From Rhizobiales bacterium dw_265 (GTDB lineage Bacteria; Pseudomonadota; Alphaproteobacteria; Micropepsales; Micropepsaceae): a stretch of DNA of 64,000 nucleotides. The notes beneath the pieces were generated by a model. That model was not told where the DNA came from and did not search any database. It worked only from the letters and a program-made list of their open reading frames with translations. Shown here one piece after another: positions 53,279 through 60,852 of this stretch; the first letter of the stretch is position 1, and each line of letters starts with the position of its first letter. The translations under genes were made by a program, and so were the position numbers. The DNA lies in NCBI GenBank assembly GCA_018449595.1, contig JAAVUU010000007.1, positions 144,903-208,902 of the forward strand, written 5' to 3'.

Positions 53279-53986
53279 TTAAAGCAGCCGTTCGTAAAAG
53301 CCGCCGAAGCTGCCGTCGCGTTCCACCAGATGGATTTCGCCGATCCAGTGGCGCGGCCGGCCGTTGCCATCGGGGTTGCTCATGGGCTCCGGGTTGAGCG
53401 GCGCGATGCGGGTGAGGTCTTTGGCGCCCGGAATCTGGGCGTGGGCGAATTCGCTGACGATATGGCCGGCGATCTTGCCGCCGAATGTCCAGCCGGCCGC
53501 TTGCGCCGATTTGACCGCGAAGTCGTACAGCGCCGCGCCGGTGATGTCGGGATTGGCGCGGAAGTGCTGCTGGACGATCTCGAACTGGCGCGGCAGTTCG
53601 GCCACCAGCGCATTCTTGCGCGCGTCGCCGCCCAGCGCATAGCTTTTGCCGATATCGGCTTCCCAGCCTTCGAACACCGGCCCCAGGTCAAGATAGACAA
53701 TGTCGTCCGGCTCGATCATCCGCACCGGCGGATGGTCGCCGGCGGTGGTGATGGAGTTGGGGCCGCTGCGCACAATGCGGCGATGCCAATGCGTCTCGAC
53801 GCCGAAATCCTTCAGCGCCAGTTCGCGGATTTCGTCTTCAATGTCGCGCTCGCTGACCCCGGCGCGCACCAGCCCGGCGGCTTCGATGGCTGCGAACATC
53901 CGCAGTGCCCGCGCCTCGGCGGCTTCCAGCGCCGCGCGGCGCTCCGCATCGGGGACGGGAAACAGAGATCTCATGATGCCTGCCAT
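53279..53986 (-). CDS. M24-family metallopeptidase-like protein (Xaa-Pro aminopeptidase family)
   Basis: 235 residues with a pita-bread fold typical of methionine and prolyl aminopeptidases. Landmarks: THWHRRIVRSGPNSI, GDHPPVRMIEPDDIVYLDLGPVFEGWEADIGKS (metal Asp residues near 99-109), AGHIVSEFAHA (His near 168), and a late Glu in GEIHLVERDGSFGGF. The N-terminal domain of full Xaa-Pro peptidases is missing, so substrate is unclear. Between it and hisB lie a repeat and a hisB fragment. Confidence 0.88.
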   Translation of the reverse strand: MAGIMRSLFPVPDAERRAALEAAEARALRMFAAIEAAGLVRAGVSERDIEDEIRELALKDFGVETHWHRRIVRSGPNSITTAGDHPPVRMIEPDDIVYLDLGPVFEGWEADIGKSYALGGDARKNALVAELPRQFEIVQQHFRANPDITGAALYDFAVKSAQAAGWTFGGKIAGHIVSEFAHAQIPGAKDLTRIAPLNPEPMSNPDGNGRPRHWIGEIHLVERDGSFGGFYERLL

Positions 53987-53994
53987 CTCTCAGG

Positions 53995-54092
53995 TGTCAT
54001 GGCCCGCAACTGCGGGCCACCCAGGTGACACAAATACTATTGCTACAATCGAGGCGCACCAACTGGGTGGCCCGGATTCCCGGGCCATGACA
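53995..54092. repeat. Cloverleaf-like palindromic repeat, TGTCATGGCC family (copy 2)
   Basis: TGTCATGGCC starts at 53995 and GGCCATGACA ends at 54092. Three inner arms: GGCCCGC/GCGGGCC near the left, CACCCAG/CTGGGTG around an AT-rich centre, GGCCCGG/CCGGGCC near the right. It matches the arm order of the copy at 38972. Confidence 0.8.
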
Positions 54093-54125
54093 ATCAGGGC
54101 ATGACGGAACGTGCCGAGCCCAGAC

Positions 54126-54191
54126 CTACAGCGAACCCTTTGACGATGGCGACGCACCATCCAGCCGCTCATCGGGCGTGATCGCCTGACG
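54126..54191 (-). pseudogene. Relic of a second hisB 3' end
   Basis: Read on the minus strand, 21 codons and a stop give RQAITPDERLDGASPSSKGSL, matching the last 21 residues of intact hisB ([21 protein letters not shown]) at 15 positions, and the stop is in place. Before it the similarity fades at the start of the RQAI block. It is a remnant of a duplicated or displaced copy, divergent from the intact gene. Confidence 0.72.
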
Positions 54192-54223
54192 CCCCGCGAG
54201 TGGATGCGAGCAAAACGAATAAA

Positions 54224-54313
54224 GCTTTGCGTCAGGCCACATCACAAGCTGCCCTTTGAAGATGCAATGCCGCCCTCTAGCCGCTCATCCGGTGCAATGG
54301 CCTGACGCAAAGC
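54224..54313. repeat. 16-base inverted repeat spanning the hisB stop
   Basis: GCTTTGCGTCAGGCCA (54224-54239) is exactly inverted at 54298-54313, where it encodes the ALRQA part of hisB. In the hisB transcript the two would pair across 58 bases containing the stop codon, and be followed by a T-rich run (TTTATTCGTTTT). Confidence 0.7.
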
Positions 54314-54829
54314 GCGGGCAAGGCCCTTGAAGCAGGTCTCGACGATATGGTGGCTGTTGTCGGCGTAGAGATTTTCGATGTGCAGGCACACCCCGGCATT
54401 CTGGGCGAAGGCCTGGAACCATTCCTTGAACAGTTCGGTGTCCATCTCGCCCAGTTTGGGCTTGGGTATCACGACCTTCCAGATCAGGTACGGCCGGTTG
54501 GAGATGTCCAGCGCCACCCGCGTCAGCGCCTCGTCCATCGGGATCAGGGCGGAACCGAAGCGCGTGATGCCGGAAAAATCGCCCAGCGCCTGCTTGACCG
54601 CGCTGCCGATGACGATGGCGGTGTCCTCGGTGGTGTGGTGGTAATCGACATGCAGGTCGCCGGTCGCCCGCACCTTCAGGTCGATCATGGAATGGCGCGA
54701 AAAGCTCTCCAGCATATGGTCCAGGAAGCCGATGCCGGTGTCGATGTCGCTCTCGCCCGTCCCGTCCAGGTCGAGGGAGACGGCGATCTCGGTCTCGCGG
54801 GTCTTGCGTTCGACGGTCGCGGTGCGCAT
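54242..54829 (-). CDS. hisB: Imidazoleglycerol-phosphate dehydratase
   Basis: Dehydrates imidazoleglycerol phosphate in histidine synthesis. 195 residues, the single-domain form. Manganese-binding repeats are visible: [17 protein letters not shown] (near 36-52), [11 protein letters not shown] (near 61-71), [25 protein letters not shown] (near 150-174). The C-terminus [15 protein letters not shown] is standard. It lies alone, not with hisA/hisH, and downstream sequence has the relic copy of its tail. The M24 gene follows in the same direction beyond the repeat. Confidence 0.96.
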   Translation of the reverse strand: MRTATVERKTRETEIAVSLDLDGTGESDIDTGIGFLDHMLESFSRHSMIDLKVRATGDLHVDYHHTTEDTAIVIGSAVKQALGDFSGITRFGSALIPMDEALTRVALDISNRPYLIWKVVIPKPKLGEMDTELFKEWFQAFAQNAGVCLHIENLYADNSHHIVETCFKGLARALRQAIAPDERLEGGIASSKGSL

Positions 54830-54896
54830 GGGCTTTTCCTTGGTTTGCCGCTGTATAGCACGGGTTCCGGCGGGGGGAATCCGATACTACTGTAGA

Positions 54897-54920
54897 GCAT
54901 ATGTCATATTTGACATATGC
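54897..54920. promoter_or_regulatory. Palindromic operator upstream of metK
   Basis: Perfect 10-base arms GCATATGTCA (54897-54906) and TGACATATGC (54911-54920) around TATT, three bases before a -35-like TTGACC. A regulator of methionine or S-adenosylmethionine metabolism (for example an ArsR-type SahR protein) is a reasonable binder, but I cannot identify it from this window. Confidence 0.65.
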
Positions 54921-54922
54921 GG

Positions 54923-54950
54923 TTGACCCCCCCGCCAAACCCTGTAAAGA
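54923..54950 (+). promoter_or_regulatory. Predicted metK promoter
   Basis: TTGACC (54923-54928) and TAAAGA (54945-54950), spaced 16, follow the palindrome directly. The remaining leader to the ATG at 55025 is about 70 bases and has one weak hairpin (CGGCC/GGCCG). Confidence 0.5.
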
Positions 54951-55024
54951 GAAGCGCCCAGGAGCGTCGGCCCAGCGAAGCGTTAGGCCGCGCGACCGTC
55001 AATAAAGTTTCAAAGGATACCGGC

Positions 55025-56215
55025 ATGGCGCGTTCCGACTATCTCTTCACCTCCGAAAGCGTTTCGGAAGGCCACCCGGACAAGGTCGCTGACCGCATCT
55101 CGGACGAGGTGGTGGACCTGTTCTTCCGCGAAGGCCCCAAGGAAGGCATGAGCCCCTGGGACATCCGCGCCGCCTGCGAGACCCTGTGCACCACCAACCG
55201 CGTCGTGATCGCGGGCGAGACCCGGGGCCCCAAGCGGGTCGGCGCCGGCGATGTCGAAGACGCTGCGCGCGCCGCGATCAAGGCCATCGGCTATGAGCAG
55301 GACGGCTTTCACTGGCGCAACGCCCAGGTCGAAGTGCTGCTGCACGCCCAGTCGGCCCATATCGCCCAGGGCGTCGACGCCAGCGGCAACAAGGATGAAG
55401 GCGCGGGCGACCAGGGCATCATGTTCGGCTATGCCTGCACCGAGACCCCGGCCCTGATGCCGGCGCCGCTGTATTACAGCCACAAGATCCTCAAGCTGCT
55501 GGCCGACGCCCGTCATTCGGGCAAGGAGCCGACCCTGCTGCCCGACGCCAAGTCGCAGGTCACCCTGCGCTATGCGAACGGCAAGCCGGTGGAAGCCACC
55601 CAGATCGTGCTGTCCACCCAGCACGCCCATGAATCCCAGACCTCGGCCGACATCCGCAAGATCGTCGAGCCTTATATTCGGGAGGCGCTCCCCGCCGAAT
55701 GGATCAATGAGAAGACCGTCTGGCACATCAATCCCACCGGCAGCTTTGTGATCGGCGGCCCCGACGGCGACTGCGGTCTTACAGGGCGCAAGATCATCGT
55801 GGACACCTATGGCGGGGCAGCCCCCCATGGCGGCGGCGCCTTCTCGGGCAAGGACTCCACCAAGGTGGACCGTTCGGCCGCCTATGCCGCGCGCTACCTG
55901 GCCAAGAATGTCGTGGCCGCCGGCCTGGCCGACCGCTGCACCATCCAGCTGGCCTATGCCATCGGCGTGGCCGAGCCGCTGTCGGTCTATGTCGACACCC
56001 ACGGCACCGGCAAGGTTGACGAAGCCAGGCTGGAACTGATCCTGCCCCAGGTGATGAACCTGAAGCCGCGCGGCATCCGCGAGCATCTGGACCTCAACAA
56101 GCCGATCTTCGCCCGCACTGCCGCCTATGGTCACTTTGGCCGCGAGCCCGACAGCGAGGGTGGCTTTTCGTGGGAGAAAACCGATCTGGCGGAAAAGATC
56201 AAAGCGGCGCTGTAA
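55025..56215 (+). CDS. metK: S-adenosylmethionine synthetase
   Basis: Makes S-adenosylmethionine from ATP and methionine. 396 residues from ATG 55025 ([20 protein letters not shown]). The family motifs are [32 protein letters not shown] (ATP loop, near residues 126-137), and [22 protein letters not shown] (near 276-297), with K and H residues at the expected sites. A longer frame upstream lacks homology. Preceded by a strong palindrome and promoter; a hairpin terminator follows. Confidence 0.98.
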   Translation: MARSDYLFTSESVSEGHPDKVADRISDEVVDLFFREGPKEGMSPWDIRAACETLCTTNRVVIAGETRGPKRVGAGDVEDAARAAIKAIGYEQDGFHWRNAQVEVLLHAQSAHIAQGVDASGNKDEGAGDQGIMFGYACTETPALMPAPLYYSHKILKLLADARHSGKEPTLLPDAKSQVTLRYANGKPVEATQIVLSTQHAHESQTSADIRKIVEPYIREALPAEWINEKTVWHINPTGSFVIGGPDGDCGLTGRKIIVDTYGGAAPHGGGAFSGKDSTKVDRSAAYAARYLAKNVVAAGLADRCTIQLAYAIGVAEPLSVYVDTHGTGKVDEARLELILPQVMNLKPRGIREHLDLNKPIFARTAAYGHFGREPDSEGGFSWEKTDLAEKIKAAL

Positions 56216-56243
56216 GACTCATCGTTACGTTCGAATCTGACCT

Positions 56244-56287
56244 TTTTGTCCCACATGTGCATCAGGCCCGTGTGGGACAAAATTTTT
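56244..56287. terminator. Bidirectional terminator between metK and yoeB
   Basis: TTTTGTCCCACA (56244-56255) pairs with TGTGGGACAAAA (56271-56282), 15 bases between, followed by TTTTT (56283-56287). On the minus strand the T-run is the TTTTT of the left flank reversed as AAAAA/TTTT, so it serves both convergent genes. Confidence 0.85.
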
Positions 56288-56291
56288 GTGT

Positions 56292-56561
56292 TCAGCGGTC
56301 GTAGTGAAAGCGGCACTGGGCGATTTCCAGCGACTGGTCCGGCGCTGTGCCGGTGACGCGATAGACCAGCCGGTCCTGCAAGGTAATGCGGCGTGACCAC
56401 CAGCCTTTCAGGTCGCCGCGTAGGGGCTCAGGTTTGCCGGTGCCGGTGAAGGGCGTGCGGGTACATTCTTGGATAAGGCCGTTAACGCGTGCCAGCGTTT
56501 CGGGCTCATTCTGCCAATGCAGATATTGCCCCCAGGCCCGCATCGAAAAGACGATCTTCAC
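56292..56561 (-). CDS. yoeB: YoeB-type mRNA interferase toxin
   Basis: 89 residues, begins at GTG 56561 (MKIVFSMRAWGQYLHWQ). RelE/YoeB fold: RVNGLIQECTRTPFTGTGKPEPLRGDLKGWWSRRITLQDRLVYRV in pieces (residues 25-69) with Glu45, Arg58 and Arg64, and the conserved C-terminal CRFHYDR (His86). YoeB cleaves mRNA at the ribosome. Its start overlaps the antitoxin stop by 4 bases. Confidence 0.92.
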   Translation of the reverse strand: MKIVFSMRAWGQYLHWQNEPETLARVNGLIQECTRTPFTGTGKPEPLRGDLKGWWSRRITLQDRLVYRVTGTAPDQSLEIAQCRFHYDR

Positions 56562-56812
56562 GGCGCGATCAGATCGTGCTCTTCACCTTTGCCGGCGTCC
56601 AACTCTGCAATCGACGCCATCAAATCCTCGGCATTGGCACGGGTGGACAGCAGGTGCGTAGTCTCCTCCGCTGCGTTCCAGTCGGCCAGCGACACCAGCA
56701 CCACCGCCTCGCCATTCTTGCGCGACACCACCACCGGGGCGCGATCCCGCACCACCTTGTCCATCACGGATTTCAGCTTGGCCCGGGTCTCGGAAAAGTT
56801 CAGAACATCCAT
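56558..56812 (-). CDS. yefM: YefM-type antitoxin (Phd/YefM family)
   Basis: 84 residues from ATG 56812 (MDVLNFSETRAKLKSVMDKVVRDRAPVVVSRKNGEAVVLVSL), a typical Phd/YefM DNA-binding N-terminus. A longer TTG frame would run through the operator and is unlikely. The C-terminal acidic helix (AEDLMASIAELDAGKGEEHD) should neutralise YoeB. Two TGTACA-type boxes at 56831-56848 lie upstream, the known autoregulatory arrangement. Confidence 0.92.
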   Translation of the reverse strand: MDVLNFSETRAKLKSVMDKVVRDRAPVVVSRKNGEAVVLVSLADWNAAEETTHLLSTRANAEDLMASIAELDAGKGEEHDLIAP

Positions 56813-56830
56813 GGCAAGGCTCCAGCCAGT

Positions 56831-56848
56831 TGTACGAGTTGTTGTACA
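56831..56848. promoter_or_regulatory. YefM-YoeB operator (two TGTACA-type boxes)
   Basis: TGTACG (56831-56836) and TGTACA (56843-56848) have centres exactly 12 bases apart, the spacing reported for the E. coli yefM operator. The second box overlaps the predicted -10 of the antitoxin promoter. Confidence 0.78.
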
Positions 56849-56875
56849 TATAAGGGGTTTAGGTGTTCTTTCCAA
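56847..56875 (-). promoter_or_regulatory. Predicted yefM-yoeB promoter
   Basis: On the minus strand TTGGAA (56870-56875) and TATATG (56847-56852) are spaced 17. It leads into the antitoxin start at 56812 with a 35-base leader. Confidence 0.6.
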
Positions 56876-56892
56876 GGTCCGCTGTCCCCCGC

Positions 56893-57585
56893 ATGTCTGA
56901 GCCCCATCCCGACCGCAATCGCCGCAAGCTGTATGGCCGCCGCAAGGGGCCCAAGCTGTCCCAGCGCCAGGCGGGGCTGCGCCGAACGCTGTTGGGAGAA
57001 CTGGCCTATGTGCCGGGCGGCGATCCGCTGGAGCAGTTTCCGAACACTGTTAAGGAAGTCTGGCTTGAGGTCGGTTTTGGCGCCGGGGAGCACCTCCACT
57101 GGCAGGCGGCGCATCATCCCCAGGTCGGCCTGATCGGCGCCGAGCCCTATGAGATGGGCATGGCCAAGCTGCTGACAAAGCTGGAAGAAAGTCCCCTGAA
57201 CAGCGTTCGCCTCTATGAAGGCGATGGCCGGGAGATCATCGAAGCCCTGCCCGACGCCAGCCTGGGCCGCTTTTTTCTTCTGTTTCCCGATCCTTGGCCC
57301 AAGACCCGGCATCACAAACGCCGTTTCTTGCAGATGGAGATGCTCGATCAATTGGCCCGGGTGCTGAAGCCGGGCGCGGAACTCAGGTTCGCCACCGACG
57401 ACAAGAGCTACCTGCCCTATGCCTTGGAGCGGCTGATGGCGCATCCAGAGTTCCACTGGCTGGCGCAAGGCCCGACGGACTGGCGCAGCCGCCCCGCCGA
57501 CTGGCCGCCCACCCGCTATGAGACCAAGGCCATCAAGGGACCGCCCTGCTTTCTTCGCTTCGTCCGCCGCGATAGAACCCCCTGA
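56893..57585 (+). CDS. trmB: tRNA (guanine-46-N7)-methyltransferase TrmB
   Basis: Methylates G46 of tRNA. 230 residues from ATG 56893 (MSEPHPDRNRRKLYGRRKGP). Family motifs are EVGFGAGEHL (SAM site, near residues 60-69), IGAEPYEMGMAKLL, FFLLFPDPWPKTRHHKRRFLQ (near 131-151) and the C-terminal PTRYETKAIKGPPCFLRF. It overlaps the next start by one base and leads into the rimP-nusA block, a common alphaproteobacterial order (often metK-trmB-rimP-nusA). Confidence 0.96.
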   Translation: MSEPHPDRNRRKLYGRRKGPKLSQRQAGLRRTLLGELAYVPGGDPLEQFPNTVKEVWLEVGFGAGEHLHWQAAHHPQVGLIGAEPYEMGMAKLLTKLEESPLNSVRLYEGDGREIIEALPDASLGRFFLLFPDPWPKTRHHKRRFLQMEMLDQLARVLKPGAELRFATDDKSYLPYALERLMAHPEFHWLAQGPTDWRSRPADWPPTRYETKAIKGPPCFLRFVRRDRTP

Positions 57586-57899
57586 TGGAAAAGCCTCCCA
57601 CCCATGACGAAGGCCCCGAAGAAAAAAGCGTGATTTTCGGCATGCATATCGGCGATCTGGGCATCATCCTGATCGCGGCGCTCTGCACCGTCACCGTGTT
57701 CCTGATCCTGTTCCAGGAATCGCCCTTCCAGAAGCTGGAAATCGCCCAGAAACGCCAGGCCATAGAGGCCAAAATCGCCGCCCATGATGCCGCGATCGCC
57801 AAGGTGGCGCGGGAGAAAAAGGCCCGCCAGGACGCCATAGACAAGGCGGTCGCCTCGGGCGAGGTCAGCATCGGAATCTTGCCCGGCGGCAAGCACTGA
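57585..57899 (+). CDS. Small membrane protein with coiled-coil tail
   Basis: 104 residues. An acidic N-terminus leads to one membrane helix (about 22-43, IGDLGIILIAALCTVTVFLILF), then a Lys/Ala-rich helical stretch (KLEIAQKRQAIEAKIAAHDAAIAKVAREKKARQD) likely to form a coiled coil. It shares a base with the trmB stop. No family recognised; it lies between trmB and rimP and may be a lineage-specific addition. Confidence 0.7.
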   Translation: MEKPPTHDEGPEEKSVIFGMHIGDLGIILIAALCTVTVFLILFQESPFQKLEIAQKRQAIEAKIAAHDAAIAKVAREKKARQDAIDKAVASGEVSIGILPGGKH

Positions 57900-57956
57900 C
57901 CCTTGTAATTTTGCGCTTTCGGGCGTAAGTAGCCGCCATCCCAAAAACAACAAGAC

Positions 57957-58571
57957 ATGTTGTGTGGCGTGCCCTCCGGCCGCCGCGGGCAAAAGGCTTT
58001 GCACTTGACTGTTACGGCTGTCACCGCCCTGGAACCGATCTTTGAACCCGTCATTGAACAGGCGGGGTTCAAGCTGGTGCGCCTGCGCATGATGGGCGGC
58101 AGCGCCCGCACCCTTCAGGTGATGGCCGAGCGTCCCGACGGCAGCATGGATGTGGAAGGCTGTGCGGCGCTGTCCCACGCGCTGCTGGATTTCATCGAGG
58201 CGCAAGACCCCATCGAGGGCGATTACGAGATCGAGGTTTCCTCGCCCGGCATCGACCGGCCGCTGACCCGCCCGATGGATTTCGCCCGCTGGGCCGGCCA
58301 TGAGGCCAAGATCGAACTGAGCGCGCCCGTCGCGACCCCGGTGGGCGAGCGCAAGCGTTTTCGCGCCATCGTGCTGGGGATGGACGGCGCCGATGTCGTG
58401 ATCCGCGATTCCAGCCTGGGCGTCGCCGACATCAAGTTTCCGTTTCGCAGCCTTCTCAATGCGAAGCTCGTGCTCACCGACAAGCTCATCAACGAAGATC
58501 TCAAGGCGCGCGCCGCGCGCGAGAGCGAAGGCGAGAGCCGGAGCGACCTTCAAAAATCCACCCAGGAGTAG
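57957..58571 (+). CDS. rimP: Ribosome maturation factor RimP
   Basis: Needed for 30S subunit maturation. 204 residues; the two-domain fold is shown by FEPVIEQAGFKLVRLRMMGGSARTLQVMAERPDGSMDVEGCAALSHALLDFI in pieces (residues 28-80) and the SSPGIDRPLTRPMDFARWAGHEAKI signature (near 94-118). The ATG at 57957 was used; the first 18 residues are not conserved, so the TTG at 58008-58010 area (LTVTAVTALEPIFEP) is an alternative start. Opens the rimP-nusA-ylxR-infB-rbfA operon. Confidence 0.94.
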   Translation: MLCGVPSGRRGQKALHLTVTAVTALEPIFEPVIEQAGFKLVRLRMMGGSARTLQVMAERPDGSMDVEGCAALSHALLDFIEAQDPIEGDYEIEVSSPGIDRPLTRPMDFARWAGHEAKIELSAPVATPVGERKRFRAIVLGMDGADVVIRDSSLGVADIKFPFRSLLNAKLVLTDKLINEDLKARAARESEGESRSDLQKSTQE

Positions 58572-58576
58572 ACGTC

Positions 58577-60202
58577 ATGGCCACCGCAATTTCCGCAAAC
58601 CGCCTTGAACTGTTGCAGATCGCCGACGCCGTGGCGCGCGACAAGTCCATCGACAAGCAGGTGGTGCTGACCGCGATGGAAGAGGCGATGCAGCGCGCCG
58701 CCAAGGCCCATTACGGCACCGAGAACGACATCAAGGTGGATATCGATCCCAAGACCGGCGAGACCCATGTCTCGCGCTATCTGCATGTCGTGGAACTGGT
58801 CGAGAACGACAAGACCGAGATTTCGCTGGCCGATGCCCGCCGCCGCAATCCCGACGCCCAGATCGGCGACATCATCGCCGAGACCCTGCCGCCGGTGGAT
58901 TTCAACCGCATCAATGCCCAGAACGCCAAGCAGGTGATCGTGCAGAAGGTGCGCGATGCCGAGCGCGAGCGCCAGTATGACGAATACAAGGACCGCATCG
59001 GTGAAGTGGTGCATGGCGTGGTCAAGCGTTCGGAATTCGGCTCGGTGGTGGTGGACCTGGGCAAGGCCGAGGGCGTGGTGCGCCGCGACGAGATGATCCC
59101 GCGCGAATCCTTCCGCGCCGGCGACCGTATCCGCGCCTACATCTACGACGTGCGCCGCGAGGCCCGCGGGCCGCAGATTTTCCTGTCGCGCAGCCATCCC
59201 CAGTTCATGGTCAGGCTCTTTGCGCAGGAAGTGCCGGAAATCTATGACGGCGTGATCGAAATCCGCGCCGTGGCCCGCGATCCGGGCAGCCGCGCCAAGA
59301 TCGCCGTTATCTCCAAGGACAGCAGCATCGACCCGGTCGGCGCCTGCGTCGGCATGCGCGGCGTGCGCGTGCAGGCGGTGGTGCAGGAACTGCAGGGCGA
59401 GCGCATCGACATCATTCCGTGGAACGGCGAGGCGGCGACCTTCATCGTCAATGCCCTGGCCCCGGCCGAAGTCACCAAGGTGGTGCTGGACGAAGACACC
59501 CACCGGGTCGAGGTGGTGGTGCCCGACGAACAGTTGTCGCTGGGCATCGGGCGGCGCGGCCAGAATGTGCGCCTGGCGTCGCAACTGACCGGCTGGCAGA
59601 TCGACATCCTGACGGAAGCCGAGGAATCCGAGCGCCGCCAGAAGGAATTCACCCAGCGCACCGCCTTGTTCATGGAAGCGCTGGACGTGGACGAAACCGT
59701 GGCCCAGCTGCTGGCGTCGGAAGGCTTCGCCACCATCGAGGATGTCGCCTATGTGGACCTGGGCGAACTGGCCCAGATCGAGGCCTTTGACGAGGAAACC
59801 GCGCAGGAACTGCAGAACCGCGCCATCGAGCATATCGAGGCCCGCAACAAGGAACTGGACGACAAGCGCCTGGCCCTGGGCGTCACCGATGACGTGCTGG
59901 ACGTTGACGGCATCACCCCGGCCCTGGCGGTGGCGCTGGGCGAGCATGACATCAAGACCCTGGACGACCTGGCCGGCTGCGCCAGCGACGACCTGACCGG
60001 CTATTACGAGGCCACCAAGGACCCCGTCACCGGCAAAAGCGAGCGGGTGCGTATTCCCGGCGCGCTGGACGGCTTCAACCTCACCTCCGACGACGCCAAT
60101 GCCATCGTCATGAAGGCGCGCATCAAGGCGGGCTGGATCGAGGCGGAGCCGGAAGTGGTGGAAGAGGAAGTGGTTGAAGGCGAGGAGACGACCGAAGCCT
60201 GA
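58577..60202 (+). CDS. nusA: Transcription elongation/termination factor NusA
   Basis: 541 residues. N-terminal RNA polymerase-binding domain (1-130), S1 domain (near 135-200, [23 protein letters not shown]), KH1 and KH2 (near 230-345, with [18 protein letters not shown] and [20 protein letters not shown]), then two helix-hairpin-helix acidic repeats (near 365-510). The NusA C-terminal extension of alphaproteobacteria is present, ending in an acidic [12 protein letters not shown] tail. Its stop overlaps the next start. Confidence 0.97.
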   Translation: MATAISANRLELLQIADAVARDKSIDKQVVLTAMEEAMQRAAKAHYGTENDIKVDIDPKTGETHVSRYLHVVELVENDKTEISLADARRRNPDAQIGDIIAETLPPVDFNRINAQNAKQVIVQKVRDAERERQYDEYKDRIGEVVHGVVKRSEFGSVVVDLGKAEGVVRRDEMIPRESFRAGDRIRAYIYDVRREARGPQIFLSRSHPQFMVRLFAQEVPEIYDGVIEIRAVARDPGSRAKIAVISKDSSIDPVGACVGMRGVRVQAVVQELQGERIDIIPWNGEAATFIVNALAPAEVTKVVLDEDTHRVEVVVPDEQLSLGIGRRGQNVRLASQLTGWQIDILTEAEESERRQKEFTQRTALFMEALDVDETVAQLLASEGFATIEDVAYVDLGELAQIEAFDEETAQELQNRAIEHIEARNKELDDKRLALGVTDDVLDVDGITPALAVALGEHDIKTLDDLAGCASDDLTGYYEATKDPVTGKSERVRIPGALDGFNLTSDDANAIVMKARIKAGWIEAEPEVVEEEVVEGEETTEA

Positions 60203-60852
60203 TGACAGCGGTGGCGATCAAAATGGATGAGGAGGATTCGATGCACGACCGGGAACGTCGTGACATCGTCTCGGGCGAAGTGTTGCCCGAAAACCGCCTT
60301 ATGCGTTTTGTCGCCGGTCCCGATGGCCAGGTGGTGCCGGACGTGGCCGCCAAGCTGCCGGGCCGGGGCCTGTGGGTCGAAGCCACCGCCAAGGCCGTCA
60401 CCATCGCGGTGGAGAAGAAGCTTTTCTCCCGCGCCGCGAAGGCCCAGGTCAGTGCAACCGCCGATCTGGCGGAGCGCACGCAAAAAGCGCTGGTGACGCG
60501 GATGCTGGGCGATCTGGGGCTGGCGCGGCGCTCGGGCGCGCTGGTGCTGGGCTTCGACAATGTGCTGCGGGCGCTGCAAAGCGCCAAGCCGCCAAAGACG
60601 CTGATCGAGGCTTTTGACGGCGCCGCCGACGGCAAGCGCAAACTCTACGCCGCCGCGCACCGGCTGGAACTGGATGCGACGGTGATCGAATGCCTGACCA
60701 GCGCCGAATTGGGCTTGGCCTTGGGGCGCGAGAATGTGATACATGCCGCCGTCCAGCCGGGCGGTCTAGCCGAACGTTTGACCTTTGATGCGGAACGCCT
60801 TTCGGGCTTCCGCGTGATGCCCAACCGGGCCCGGAACGAAAGAGATTCATGA
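60202..60852 (+). CDS. YlxR-like RNA-binding protein with L7Ae-like C-terminal domain (DUF448)
   Basis: 216 residues. The N-terminal YlxR part has the basic [45 protein letters not shown] in pieces (residues 17-62), with the GRGLWV signature. The second half ([30 protein letters not shown]) resembles an L7Ae/L30e fold. It binds RNA near the nusA and infB genes in most bacteria. Four-base overlap with infB. Confidence 0.9.
   Translation: MTAVAIKMDEEDSMHDRERRDIVSGEVLPENRLMRFVAGPDGQVVPDVAAKLPGRGLWVEATAKAVTIAVEKKLFSRAAKAQVSATADLAERTQKALVTRMLGDLGLARRSGALVLGFDNVLRALQSAKPPKTLIEAFDGAADGKRKLYAAAHRLELDATVIECLTSAELGLALGRENVIHAAVQPGGLAERLTFDAERLSGFRVMPNRARNERDS

Noticed and set aside
54897..55024. S-adenosylmethionine riboswitch in the metK leader
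   Set aside because: The leader is only about 70 bases after the predicted promoter and I could not match it to SAM-I, SAM-II, SAM/SAH or SAH core motifs; a palindromic operator explains control better.
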